Positions 7,143 through 14,402 of a stretch of 20,454 nt of DNA are shown in pieces; the first letter of the stretch is position 1, and every line of letters starts with the position of its first letter. Both the position numbers and the translations under genes were made by a program. This stretch comes from CAUZRD01 sp963582255 (GTDB lineage: Bacteria; Pseudomonadota; Alphaproteobacteria; Rhizobiales; TMED25), in NCBI GenBank assembly GCA_963582255.1, contig CAUZRD010000019.1, forward strand, positions 1-20,454, given 5' to 3'. The notes beneath the pieces were generated by a model that was not told the DNA's origin, ran no database searches, and was given only the letters and a program-made list of their open reading frames with translations.

Positions 7143-8420
7143 TCACTTACAGGCGTTTTGCTTTATTAACACCTCTGCCTGTTCCAAAAGTTGCGCCCTC
7201 TCAAGCCTAAAATTACTTTCAATCCAAGCTGTCTCAAACCGCTCCAGCAAATCTCCAACACGCGGACCTGGTTCCATACCGATATTGATAAAATCCCTGC
7301 CCTTTAACGGAAATTCTGGTGGCACCAATTCGCTTATTTCTCTGAGAAGAGAGCACCAACGCACATCGTTAATTGGTGTGCTCACTCCCGCCCAGGCTAT
7401 TGCCAGACGCGCAAGCGCCACCTTTCTCCCATAATGACAGACGAGCTGGCGTCTTTGTAACGATGACAGATCCGGCGTAACGCTAGCAAAAGCCTCAAAG
7501 GTGCTCAGCTTCTTGGTATCCCCTGAGCTCAAGCACAAAGATTGGCCCAGGAATGCGGCATCTCTTCCCCTTTTAGGCTCAAGCAGCAGCGCAGCGAGCC
7601 TGATAAGCGGATCATAGAAATTAGGGGTGTGTATTTCGAGTTCAAGCAGGCTTTTCAACCGCTGAACGTTCGGCATATCAAAACCGAGGGCGCGGAACAC
7701 TCCAGCCCTATTCATGTGCATTACCGCGCGCCCAGCGCCAGGAGCAGTAAATAGTTTAATCATCTCCTGACGCACACGTTCGCGCGACAACATCTCCACA
7801 TCACCGCACCGCAGTTCAATGGCGGCTTCGGCAGCAGGATCATACTCACCCTCGCCATATTCAGCCTGAAATCTGTAAAATCTTAAAATACGGAGTGCAT
7901 CTTCTCGAATGCGCTCATTCGGATCGCCTATAAAGCGAACGCGCTGGGCGAGAACATCATCCAGTCCATCTAACGGGTCAAACAACAATCCGTCAGTACA
8001 TGCATAGAGAGCATTCATTGTAAAATCACGACGAGTTGCATCTTGCAACCAATCGCTGGAGTAAGCGACAATGGCGTGGCGACCATCCGTCTCAACATCG
8101 CGACGTAGTGTCGTCACCTCATAAGCAATACCGCTGGTAATGACCGTGACTGTTCCATGGGCACCGCCCGTAGGTATAGCTCTCATATCGGCCTTTACGG
8201 CGAGATTCAGGACCTCATCGGGAGTGCGGGTAGTGGCAATATCAATATCTTTTACAGCTCTACCAATTATAGCATTACGCACCGAGCCACCAACAATGCG
8301 AGCGTTTACGCCCCCACCGTCCAGGATCGACATCAACGATGTCAATCCTGCCGAGCACAACCAACCAGCACCTGCAAGATTGGGAAGTGGGCGGCACTGT
8401 GGTGAGAGCCTCTTATCCAT
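7143..8420 (-). CDS. cca: CCA tRNA nucleotidyltransferase / poly(A) polymerase family (class II)
   Basis: A 425-residue class II nucleotidyltransferase. The head domain shows RIVGGSVRN (41-49), the metal-binding DID (58-60) in KDIDIATT, and GTVTVITSGIAYEVTTLRRD. RRDFTMNALY, FDPLDGLDDVLAQRVRFIG and ERIREDALRILRFYRF form the neck with the ATP/CTP-selecting region. The enzyme adds or repairs the 3'-CCA end of tRNAs; some alphaproteobacterial members of this shape may instead be poly(A) polymerases, and sequence alone does not fully separate them. The ATG is 3 bp after the DUF6111 stop, so cca is the last gene of the DUF1285-NUDIX-DUF6111-cca operon. It converges on hemF. No HD domain is evident in the C-terminal part. 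Confidence 0.92.
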   Translation of the reverse strand: MDKRLSPQCRPLPNLAGAGWLCSAGLTSLMSILDGGGVNARIVGGSVRNAIIGRAVKDIDIATTRTPDEVLNLAVKADMRAIPTGGAHGTVTVITSGIAYEVTTLRRDVETDGRHAIVAYSSDWLQDATRRDFTMNALYACTDGLLFDPLDGLDDVLAQRVRFIGDPNERIREDALRILRFYRFQAEYGEGEYDPAAEAAIELRCGDVEMLSRERVRQEMIKLFTAPGAGRAVMHMNRAGVFRALGFDMPNVQRLKSLLELEIHTPNFYDPLIRLAALLLEPKRGRDAAFLGQSLCLSSGDTKKLSTFEAFASVTPDLSSLQRRQLVCHYGRKVALARLAIAWAGVSTPINDVRWCSLLREISELVPPEFPLKGRDFINIGMEPGPRVGDLLERFETAWIESNFRLERAQLLEQAEVLIKQNACK

Positions 8421-8423
8421 CGT

Positions 8424-8735
8424 TCATTGTGGACCGATCAACTGATTCCCAACTGCAACAGGCTCAGCCTCGGGTTGAATAAAGTGGCCGGGCACAAGTA
8501 TTTCATCTTCAACATAGGCCGGAACAAAGACCGCGTCCGTACCGGCTTTCTTCATCGCCCCAAAAATCAAAAAACCGGCGATGGCCAGAACCAAACCCGC
8601 AACAACCAACCTACTCAGCGGCATCGTGTTAAAAATATCACCGCTGATACGCCGCCTCGAGATCCACAGATAAACCGCATAAACGGTAAAGGGGAGCAGA
8701 AACAGCAGGATGTTCAATGCAACAATTCTCAACAT
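8424..8735 (-). CDS. DUF6111 family small membrane protein
   Basis: A 103-residue protein with two predicted transmembrane segments: about residues 4-24 (IVALNILLFLLPFTVYAVYLW) and 44-61 (LVVAGLVLAIAGFLIFGAM), joined by a basic stretch RRRISGD, then a soluble tail of about 40 residues ending in a PEAEPVAVGNQLIGPQ-like acidic/proline segment. Position and pattern match the DUF6111 family, whose function is unknown. It starts inside the stop of the CoA pyrophosphatase gene (TAATG) and ends 3 bp before cca, so it is tightly coupled to both. The arginine loop and acidic tail suggest the C-terminal part faces the periplasm, but that is inference. Confidence 0.75.
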   Translation of the reverse strand: MLRIVALNILLFLLPFTVYAVYLWISRRRISGDIFNTMPLSRLVVAGLVLAIAGFLIFGAMKKAGTDAVFVPAYVEDEILVPGHFIQPEAEPVAVGNQLIGPQ

Positions 8736-9403
8736 TAGGCATAAATCCGATCATAGAGATTTTTTAGCATGCCAGCGGTAGCTCCCCAAATGAAGTGCTC
8801 TTTGTATGTAATGGCATAGTATTTTCTGGACTTCCCAGTGATATAACGCTCATGAATGCCATAATTTAAGGGATCCATCAGAAATGATAGAGGAACATCG
8901 AACACCGACGCCACCTCACGCTCCTCAATTTCGGGGACAAAATAGCGGTCAACAATCCCAACTACAGGAGCTATAATATAGCCAGTTCCAGTCATATAGG
9001 CATCGAGAAATCCCAGAACTTGAACCTGATCCTGGGATAATCCAATCTCTTCTTCAGCCTCGCGCAATGCGGCTTGGAGAGGAGTTTCATGAGGTCCAGA
9101 AATCTGACCGCCCGGAAACGAAATCTGACCCGCATGAGAGGGCATGGCATCAGAGCGCTTAGTCAGAATGACGGAGGCGTGATCGTCGTCGCGCACTGGC
9201 ACCAGCACGGCGGCCTGTCGCAGCTGAGTACCAACGGGCAATGCATCATATTGGGCAGCATCAAGTCGTTGCTTAAGTGCTTCTTCGGAGCACTCAAGAT
9301 CGGGCGAGCTCTCCAGAAGATTCCCCGGAGCACGGAAGATCATTTCCGTGGAAGTAAACTCATTATCAAAAAATTTCACGTGCTCTCTACTTTTCCAGGC
9401 CAT
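8735..9403 (-). CDS. CoA pyrophosphatase (NUDIX hydrolase, NudL-like)
   Basis: About 222 residues from the ATG at 9401-9403. The NudL-type lead-in ILTKRSDAMPSHAGQISFPG precedes the NUDIX box core REAEEEIG, where the glutamates bind the metal; SHAGQISFPGG is the CoA-pyrophosphatase signature next to the box. The expected reaction splits CoA or acyl-CoA into 3',5'-ADP and (acyl-)4'-phosphopantetheine. The start is uncertain: GTG 9448 (237 residues) would overlap DUF1285 by 62 bp, ATG 9403 overlaps it by 17 bp, and GTG 9379 (214 residues) leaves an 8-bp gap behind a GAGAG sequence. Its stop overlaps the DUF6111 start. No disruption seen. Confidence 0.88.
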   Translation of the reverse strand: MAWKSREHVKFFDNEFTSTEMIFRAPGNLLESSPDLECSEEALKQRLDAAQYDALPVGTQLRQAAVLVPVRDDDHASVILTKRSDAMPSHAGQISFPGGQISGPHETPLQAALREAEEEIGLSQDQVQVLGFLDAYMTGTGYIIAPVVGIVDRYFVPEIEEREVASVFDVPLSFLMDPLNYGIHERYITGKSRKYYAITYKEHFIWGATAGMLKNLYDRIYA

Positions 9404-9965
9404 CCATGGGGAAGAAAACACCTCCACTCCACACTCCCAACTGACCACAGTCAGATCCAGTCTCGGCTAGGACAACTAGATCATAAACCAGCGAACGGGA
9501 TATCAGAGCTTCTAATCGCCCGCGAATATGTATATAGGGCTTAAATCCATTTTTTTCATCCTCTACGAAGCGTAACGGATGTTCTCTTCCCGCACTCGCC
9601 CGATCGCCGAGCGAGGTGGTAAATATGAGTTCCTGGTCGCTTCCACCTCCCTCCACGGCAATCAAAACAGCGACGAAGGGAGCGTCCTCAACTAAGATTT
9701 CATGTTTTTCGATAGGCGTAACAAGATAGTAGTGATCATCTTCTTCGTGACGTAGAATACTAGCGAAAAGTCTGACCATCCTAGCCCGTTTAATACGCGT
9801 GCCCTGATAGTGCCAAGATCCATCGCGTTTGATCACCATATCAATTGGCCCACCATTGGGCGGAGACCATTCATCAACCGGCCGTGCGCAGGTTACCGTA
9901 TCTACCGGTCCCAATTGATCAAGATCGAGACTTGTGTAGAACTCGGACAAATCTTTTTGAATCAT
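9387..9965 (-). CDS. DUF1285 domain-containing protein
   Basis: A 192-residue soluble protein. The segment WSPPNGGPIDMVIKRDGSWHYQGTRIKR is characteristic of DUF1285 (GxIDMxIxxDGxWxYxGxPIxR), followed by RMVRLFASILRHEEDDHYYLVTPIEKHEILVEDAPF and a beta-rich C-terminal half containing VEDEKNGFKPYIHIRGRLEALISR. The function is unknown; I do not assign one. It is the first gene of a four-gene block with CoA pyrophosphatase, DUF6111 and cca, and its 3' end overlaps the NUDIX gene. The ATG at 9963-9965 has no strong Shine-Dalgarno. A TGCGATAAT extended -10-like sequence on the minus strand (10029-10037) might be part of its promoter, but no matching -35 is clear. Confidence 0.85.
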   Translation of the reverse strand: MIQKDLSEFYTSLDLDQLGPVDTVTCARPVDEWSPPNGGPIDMVIKRDGSWHYQGTRIKRARMVRLFASILRHEEDDHYYLVTPIEKHEILVEDAPFVAVLIAVEGGGSDQELIFTTSLGDRASAGREHPLRFVEDEKNGFKPYIHIRGRLEALISRSLVYDLVVLAETGSDCGQLGVWSGGVFFPMDGLEK

Positions 9966-10487
9966 CGGACAGTCTCGACTTCATCTGATGGAACAGCCAA
10001 AGTTTGCTAAAGCAATTAACCTAGCAATATTATCGCATGACTGTGGCACCGAGTTATACAACGCGCGATATATACGTTCCTGAATGATCTAAATATAGTC
10101 TTACCAATGAATGGCCTCAATAATTTTGAAAGGGCCGCGACTGAAGATCCGTACCTAGCGTTACCGTTTACGTAGCGGCGATATCAGCGCCACCCAGAAA
10201 CCAGCGCGCTAAAATCGAAAGAACTAGACGATATTATAACTTCTCGAACGCTGCTTGAGCCGGCGCGCAATGAGAGCGGAGGAGGCATTTACTAGATAAG
10301 TGTCATCCGCCAATACGCCAAGTGTGCGGCAAGCCAGCCTCGACAGGCTAACCGGCGGCACGATGCTTATCTAGTGACTGGCACCAGCATTTATCCGCTG
10401 TCAAGAGGTCACCTTGCGGTTGCAATCATTTTAACTACGCTTGGAATTTTCTGGTTCCGGGAGTGTCGTTAACGTTCACATATCACG
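9966..10487. other. Gene-poor 522-base region between the GNAT gene and DUF1285
   Basis: No intact gene is recognised. It holds the branched hairpin at 10289-10377 and two weak coding-like stretches that overlap it: a plus-strand frame 10107-10472 interrupted only by two TAG codons (10173 and 10293), ending in a hydrophobic segment GHLAVAIILTTLGIFWF, and a short minus-strand frame of about 48 codons (TLGVLADDTYLVNASSALIA). Neither has a family match I know. A CGTTAACG palindrome lies at 10467-10474. The minus-strand leader of DUF1285 is at its left end. Confidence 0.5.
10289..10377 (+). ncRNA. Candidate structured RNA or cis element: 16-bp stem closing a branched loop
   Basis: Bases 10289-10304 pair with 10362-10377: sixteen consecutive pairs with a perfect 10-bp core ACTAGATAAG/CTTATCTAGT and three G-U wobbles when read as plus-strand RNA. 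Inside, CCGCC (10307-10311) pairs with GGCGG (10354-10358) and encloses two small hairpins: ACGC-CAA-GTGT (10315-10325) and AGCCT-CGAC-AGGCT (10336-10349). On the minus strand the wobbles become A-C mismatches, so the plus-strand transcript folds better, antisense to both neighbours. There is no clear promoter, though AT-rich -10-like bases lie near 10231-10240, and no T-run, so it is not a plain terminator. I do not recognise it as tmRNA, SRP RNA, 6S or a known riboswitch. A small mobile palindromic element is the alternative. Confidence 0.5.
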
Positions 10488-11042
10488 TCAAATTTTATCA
10501 AAAACCTGTGGCCGAACCATGCCGTGTATTTTATCCAACACACCAGGTCTCAATCCCACATAAAGCAATCTACCCGGATCAACTGGCCCAGGAAATTCAA
10601 TTGTCCCAGCAGCCACCGGCGCAAAGCCTGCCCTTGCATAATAAGGTGCATCACCCACCAGAATAATCAGCCCATGTCCCGCATCGCGCGCACCATCGAT
10701 CCCATGTAGCAATAATCCAAGGCCACATCCTTGATTGTGTGCAGATGGATCGATTGCCAGGGGTCCGAGCAGCAAAGCAGGCTTAACTCCAATCAAAATC
10801 GGCGAGAAGCGAACTGTACCGACTAGTTTCCCGGCTAGCTCACCAATCCAACCTAGCTGCTGAACATGAGTGTTATGCTCCCGCAAGCGGCTAGTCGTCA
10901 GCACATATCGACCGGGGCCAAATACGCGCTTGACTAACTCTGTAACCAGGAAATCATCACCGACTCGCTCCTGGCGGTACTGAATCTCGCTTTTTTCCAA
11001 CCCTTGCATATTTAACTCCACGGGCCAGTTAACATACATCAT
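10488..11042 (-). CDS. GNAT family N-acetyltransferase (YhbS-like)
   Basis: A 184-residue GNAT-fold protein. Visible blocks: YRQERVGDDFLVTELVKRVFGPGRYV (beta1-alpha1), GWIGELAGKLVGTVRFSPI, LLLGPLAIDPSAHNQGCGLGLLLHG, which is the acetyl-CoA binding region with NQGCGLG as the R/Q-x-x-G-x-G/A loop, and GLIILVGDAPYYARAGFAPV, the C-terminal motif typical of the YhbS/COG3153 branch. It should acetylate an amine, perhaps of a small molecule or protein; the substrate is unknown. ATG 11042 and ATG 11039 both lie behind GGGAG (4 or 7 bases away); the second spacing is the better one. It is divergent from the hydroquinone reductase gene, with 140 bp between the starts. Confidence 0.87.
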   Translation of the reverse strand: MMYVNWPVELNMQGLEKSEIQYRQERVGDDFLVTELVKRVFGPGRYVLTTSRLREHNTHVQQLGWIGELAGKLVGTVRFSPILIGVKPALLLGPLAIDPSAHNQGCGLGLLLHGIDGARDAGHGLIILVGDAPYYARAGFAPVAAGTIEFPGPVDPGRLLYVGLRPGVLDKIHGMVRPQVFDKI

Positions 11043-11143
11043 TCATCTCCCGCAGTCCGATGCAATAATAGGAACCTACCGCATTGCATACTGTGATTTG
11101 TACTAATAGATGACATTTGCGCATGCATAACTTGAAATGAGCC

Positions 11144-11164
11144 GTTCAGGTTCACTCGTTGAAC
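11144..11164. promoter_or_regulatory. Possible operator or leader hairpin before the hydroquinone reductase gene
   Basis: GTTCA at 11144-11148 repeats directly at 11150-11154 and is inverted as TGAAC at 11160-11164. It lies just before the strong AAGGAG Shine-Dalgarno (11171-11176). It could be a repressor site or a small hairpin; arms of 5 bp are short enough to be chance. Confidence 0.2.
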
Positions 11165-11182
11165 TGACGAAAGGAGACCAAT

Positions 11183-12169
11183 ATGGGATTTCTCAAAGAT
11201 GGCCAATGGGTCAATCAATGGTACGATACCAAAACTACTAGCGGACGCTACCAACGAAAACCTTCACAGTTTCGTAATTGGATTACCTCGGACGGCTCAG
11301 CCGGCCCGTCGGGCAACAGCGGCTTTAAGGCTGAAGCTGGTAGATATCACCTCTATGTTTCATGGGCCTGCCCATGGGCACACCGCACTTTGATCTTCCG
11401 CGCCCTCAAGGGCCTTGAGAACATCGTTTCAATTTCATCGGTCAATGCCATCATGGCCGATGAAGGCTGGACTTTCGATCCAGGAGACGACGTCATCCCC
11501 GATACCGTTAATAGCGCGCAGAGACTCTATGAAATTTATCTGAAAGCCGACCCTAACTATGAGGGCCGGGTCACAGTACCAGTGTTATGGGATAAGAAAA
11601 CCAATATGATCGTCAACAATGAATCATCTGAGATCATCCGAATGTTCAACATCGCGTTCGATAATATCGGTGCAAAACATGGTAATTATTATCCAAGCAA
11701 ATTACGCGTCGAGATCGATGCTGTGAACGATCTGATCTATCGTACCATCAATAATGGCGTATACCGCTCGGGGTTTGCCACGACCCAGGAAGCCTATGAG
11801 GAGGCTGTCACGGCGATGTTCAAAACGCTGGATACGTTCGAAGATCACCTTTCGCGCGATCGCTATCTAGTCGGCAACACATTGACCGAAGCGGATTGGC
11901 GTTTTCTACCAACACTCGTGCGTTTCGATGCGGTCTATGTAGGCCATTTTAAATGCAACCTCCGCCGGCTGGCCGATTATCCCAATCTGTCAGGCTATAT
12001 GCGTGAGATGTGCCAGCATCCTGGTATTCGTGATACTATAAAAGTAGAGACAACAAAGTTGCACTATTATGGCAGCCATGGAACGATAAATCCAACCGGT
12101 ATCGTACCAATGGGACCCGAGGTGGATTTTGACAGTCCGCATGGGCGAGATCAAATTCCGATAGCCTGA
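11183..12169 (+). CDS. yqjG: Glutathionyl-hydroquinone reductase (Xi-class glutathione transferase)
   Basis: A 328-residue protein. The N-terminal thioredoxin-like part has the Xi-class active site SWACPWAHRT with catalytic Cys63; the middle carries TVPVLWDKKTNMIVNNESSEI, where NNESSEI is the glutathione-binding segment; and the all-alpha C-terminal domain includes LVGNTLTEADWRFLPTLVRFDAVY and YPNLSGYMREMCQHPGI. It reduces glutathionyl-hydroquinones to hydroquinones using glutathione and clears quinone adducts in the cytoplasm (family knowledge from E. coli YqjG and Sphingobium PcpF). AAGGAG lies six bases before the ATG, the best Shine-Dalgarno in the window, suggesting strong translation. 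It is divergent from GNAT and seems to be a single-gene unit ending at a 7-bp hairpin. Confidence 0.95.
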   Translation: MGFLKDGQWVNQWYDTKTTSGRYQRKPSQFRNWITSDGSAGPSGNSGFKAEAGRYHLYVSWACPWAHRTLIFRALKGLENIVSISSVNAIMADEGWTFDPGDDVIPDTVNSAQRLYEIYLKADPNYEGRVTVPVLWDKKTNMIVNNESSEIIRMFNIAFDNIGAKHGNYYPSKLRVEIDAVNDLIYRTINNGVYRSGFATTQEAYEEAVTAMFKTLDTFEDHLSRDRYLVGNTLTEADWRFLPTLVRFDAVYVGHFKCNLRRLADYPNLSGYMREMCQHPGIRDTIKVETTKLHYYGSHGTINPTGIVPMGPEVDFDSPHGRDQIPIA

Positions 12170-12175
12170 AGACCT

Positions 12176-12195
12176 ATCAAACAATCAGGTTTGAT
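12176..12195 (+). terminator. Small hairpin after the hydroquinone reductase gene, possible terminator
   Basis: ATCAAAC (12176-12182) and GTTTGAT (12189-12195) form a perfect 7-bp stem with a six-base loop, starting 7 bases after the stop codon. No T-run follows on the plus strand, so if it terminates transcription it is not a classical intrinsic terminator. Confidence 0.35.
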
Positions 12196-12350
12196 CGTAT
12201 TACCAGTCTTAGATAATGACAGCAGCACTCAGCATCTTGGATATTTACACTTTTTCAATTCGTCCACATGATTTACAAATACAACTTTGTTGCGACACAA
12301 CTGATCTGAAATCTGTTTTACAGTGATAGGGCAAATCACCAGCGACGGTC

Positions 12351-13280
12351 ATGACAGCGAGAACTGTATACAAAATCGCACATATATCAGATCTACACTT
12401 GGATTTTGATGCCATCCCACATTGGCGCGATCTCATGAACAAACGTGCCATCGGATATTACAATTGGCGATATCGGCGCCGTCACCACCACAAACGCCAA
12501 ATTCTTGAACTCTTGATCGCAGATTTAAATGCTCAAAAGCCCGATCACACCATTGTGTCCGGCGATCTGGTCAATCTGGCTTTGCCTGGTGAGTTTCAAA
12601 CCGCTGCAGATTTTTTGAGTAAGCTTGACCGGCCGAGTAATGTTTCAGTGGTCCCTGGAAATCACGATGCCTATGTGAGTATGCCGGTAGAAAAATCAAT
12701 CGGGTTATGGCGCGAATATATGCGTGGGGATACTTCGATACACGCACGGTTCGGAGGTAGTGAGATCTCATTTCCGTATGTGCGAATTCGCAAGAAAATT
12801 GCCATTATAGGTCTCTCCTCCGCTATTCCCACACCACCTTTCATGGCTTATGGCAATCTTGGTCGCAGCCAAGTTAAACGTCTTGGCACCATTTTACGCC
12901 AACTAGCAAAAGATGACCTGTTCCGCATCGTCGTAGTGCATCACCCGCCGATTTCGGCGTCAGCCGCACGATGGAATCGTTTGCTGGATGGAAAAGCACT
13001 GCAAGAGGTATTGCAAGGTGATGGAGCTGAGTTAGTGCTGCATGGCCATCTGCATCAGCGTTCGATTCGCTACCTGGAAGGTGAGAATGGTATTACGCCG
13101 ATAGTTGGCGTTCCATCTGCATCGCTGGCCTATCAGGCCAATCGTCCGGGTGCTGCCTATCACTTATATTCGATTGATGGCACCGGCAAATCAAGCACCC
13201 TTAAAATTACGACCCGCACCCTAAAGACGACTGGCCACGGATTTAGTGATGCTGCCTTTACTGAAAGCTCCGCAGTGTAG
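12351..13280 (+). CDS. Calcineurin-like metallophosphoesterase
   Basis: A 309-residue protein with all five motifs of the calcineurin-like phosphoesterase fold: DLHLD (14-18), GDLVN (71-75), GNHDA (103-107), VVHHPP in the second half, and HGHLH near residue 225. These bind two metal ions, and the order matches the CpdA/Icc-like branch that hydrolyses cyclic nucleotides or other phosphodiesters. The real substrate is not readable; a cyclic-AMP role is only one possibility. No signal peptide or membrane segment, so cytoplasmic. The first 181 bases upstream hold no recognisable gene; the Shine-Dalgarno is weak. Its 3' end faces the conserved-looking hypothetical gene at 13684 across a 403-bp gap. 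Confidence 0.9.
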   Translation: MTARTVYKIAHISDLHLDFDAIPHWRDLMNKRAIGYYNWRYRRRHHHKRQILELLIADLNAQKPDHTIVSGDLVNLALPGEFQTAADFLSKLDRPSNVSVVPGNHDAYVSMPVEKSIGLWREYMRGDTSIHARFGGSEISFPYVRIRKKIAIIGLSSAIPTPPFMAYGNLGRSQVKRLGTILRQLAKDDLFRIVVVHHPPISASAARWNRLLDGKALQEVLQGDGAELVLHGHLHQRSIRYLEGENGITPIVGVPSASLAYQANRPGAAYHLYSIDGTGKSSTLKITTRTLKTTGHGFSDAAFTESSAV

Positions 13281-13424
13281 GAGTTGATCCAAATCCCGCA
13301 AACAATCATACCGAGGCTAACTGAAACGCTTTAGTAATTGCACTAGGCCTGTGTGGTCGCACTCTTTCACCTGCATCATACTTTGGTAAAATGCCTCTAA
13401 CTAACACAAATGAGCAAACAGTAC

Positions 13425-13453
13425 GGCTTACTCAATTAATTATAGAGTAAGCC
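13425..13453. terminator. Hairpin between convergent genes, possible bidirectional terminator
   Basis: GGCTTACTC (13425-13433) pairs perfectly with GAGTAAGCC (13445-13453) around an 11-base AT-rich loop. It stands about 145 bases after the phosphoesterase stop. Only TTAAT follows on the plus strand, so termination is plausible but not clear. Confidence 0.4.
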
Positions 13454-13460
13454 TTAATAG

Positions 13461-13477
13461 GTGCAAATTTATTGCAC
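13461..13477. other. Second small hairpin next to the first
   Basis: GTGCAA (13461-13466) and TTGCAC (13472-13477) form a perfect 6-bp stem with a five-base ATTTA loop, 7 bases after the preceding hairpin. The tandem placement is suggestive of one structured RNA end, but the stem is short. Confidence 0.3.
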
Positions 13478-13683
13478 ACACGCGCATGCTATTCGCCCAA
13501 ATGTATTGAGCATCCTCAAGCTAAAATGGAAGATTAACAGTCACTAAGATCGGAATGAATTCTATATCGACTAACACACTTTTTAGCTAAATCACCAAGT
13601 TCGGTCACCAAACTAGACCGCTAATTAAGGCAATCACCCACAACACTTCTCAAGCGGCGGACTGGCCTAGGCTGATCTCAGAT

Positions 13684-14271
13684 CTACTGGCGCGTCACAA
13701 TAAGACCAAGCACCAAAAGGCCAACCATTCCCGCAGAAACTCCTAGCATAAAGGCAAAGGCAGTTTGCCAAAAAGTTTTGCTGGATTTGTTCTCAGATGC
13801 GGCCACGACGGAAGTCTCGGGTAGATGTGCTGATTTCAACAAATAAGGTTCTTGAGTGCGGGCGGCTATCCGGTCGCGTTCGACCAGCCTGTGCGCAATA
13901 TAATCAGTGACCTTTTGCGCCATCTCAGAAACTTGAGTGGTGTGAAAAACTACCTGACCGCCTGCACGCGATTCATTAACAAGTTCGTAACTGCGCTTAT
14001 CGCGCGTCATCTGAACATAAGCAAGCATGTCTATCCAAAGACGTGGGCGGTGGCCAGGCACAATTTGACAATCTATAAGGGCACTATCTTCAGGCAGCTG
14101 CCCAACAACGGGCTCAAGATGCTCTAATAATAATTCAAGGCGAGCCACTTCTGCCGAATGCAAATCAACTATCACATCGGTACGTTCAGACTCGGCAAAG
14201 CGAGCACGCCGCAGCGCCGACTTCAAATCAAGTGCTTCCCCTATCTTGGAACCATTTTCGCTGTCAGACAC
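13684..14271 (-). CDS. Hypothetical protein with C-terminal membrane anchor
   Basis: A 195-residue protein I cannot assign to a named family, although its pattern resembles hypothetical proteins widespread in Alphaproteobacteria. Residues 1-140 form a soluble domain: RFAESERTDVIVDLHSAEVARLELLLEHLEPV, then PRLWIDMLAYVQMTRDKRSYELV, VVFHTTQVSEMAQKVTDYIAHRLVERDR. About 145-165 is a polar linker, and residues 167-191 form one transmembrane helix (FWQTAFAFMLGVSAGMVGLLVLGL) near the end, so the soluble part should face the cytoplasm as a tail-anchored protein. The W-I-D-x-x-A-x-V-x-M-x-R-D motif is the most conserved-looking patch. It is divergent from the MFS transporter by 131 bp. No function is inferred. 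Confidence 0.75.
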   Translation of the reverse strand: MSDSENGSKIGEALDLKSALRRARFAESERTDVIVDLHSAEVARLELLLEHLEPVVGQLPEDSALIDCQIVPGHRPRLWIDMLAYVQMTRDKRSYELVNESRAGGQVVFHTTQVSEMAQKVTDYIAHRLVERDRIAARTQEPYLLKSAHLPETSVVAASENKSSKTFWQTAFAFMLGVSAGMVGLLVLGLIVTRQ

Positions 14272-14402
14272 AACCTAATACTCACACAACTAATGACCTA
14301 AGCCTATTCTAATGCTAATTGAGGAGATGAGTTAAACCTAATTCTACAACACAGTTACCGGCAATACCGCATTATGCCGTACCTCAACATCTAGGGAGCA
14401 CA

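Larger units (their letters stand above)
13281..13683. other. Gene-free convergent intergenic region
   Basis: A 403-base AT-rich gap between two converging genes. All frames are broken by stops and I recognise no gene or tRNA. Visible structure: the hairpin at 13425-13453, a second small hairpin at 13461-13477, and a direct repeat TCACCAA (13592-13598 and 13605-13611). Confidence 0.5.

Noticed and set aside
9074..9544. Plus-strand frame of 156 codons
   Set aside because: It is antisense to the CoA pyrophosphatase and DUF1285 genes, both of which have clear motifs.
10293..10377. Pyrrolysine-type readthrough of the TAG by a downstream stem
   Set aside because: No pyl genes are seen in the window, the lineage does not suggest it, and the G-U evidence favours an RNA over a coding element.
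10240..10380. Possible two-piece tmRNA or SRP RNA at the hairpin
   Set aside because: No resume-codon/tag reading frame of the ANDN...LAA type, no tRNA-like T-arm, and no SRP GGAAGCAGC-type loop is seen.
12245..12451. Minus-strand frame with a CICKSCG cysteine cluster
   Set aside because: It overlaps the phosphoesterase start antisense, is short, and the cysteine pattern fits no zinc or rubredoxin motif fully.
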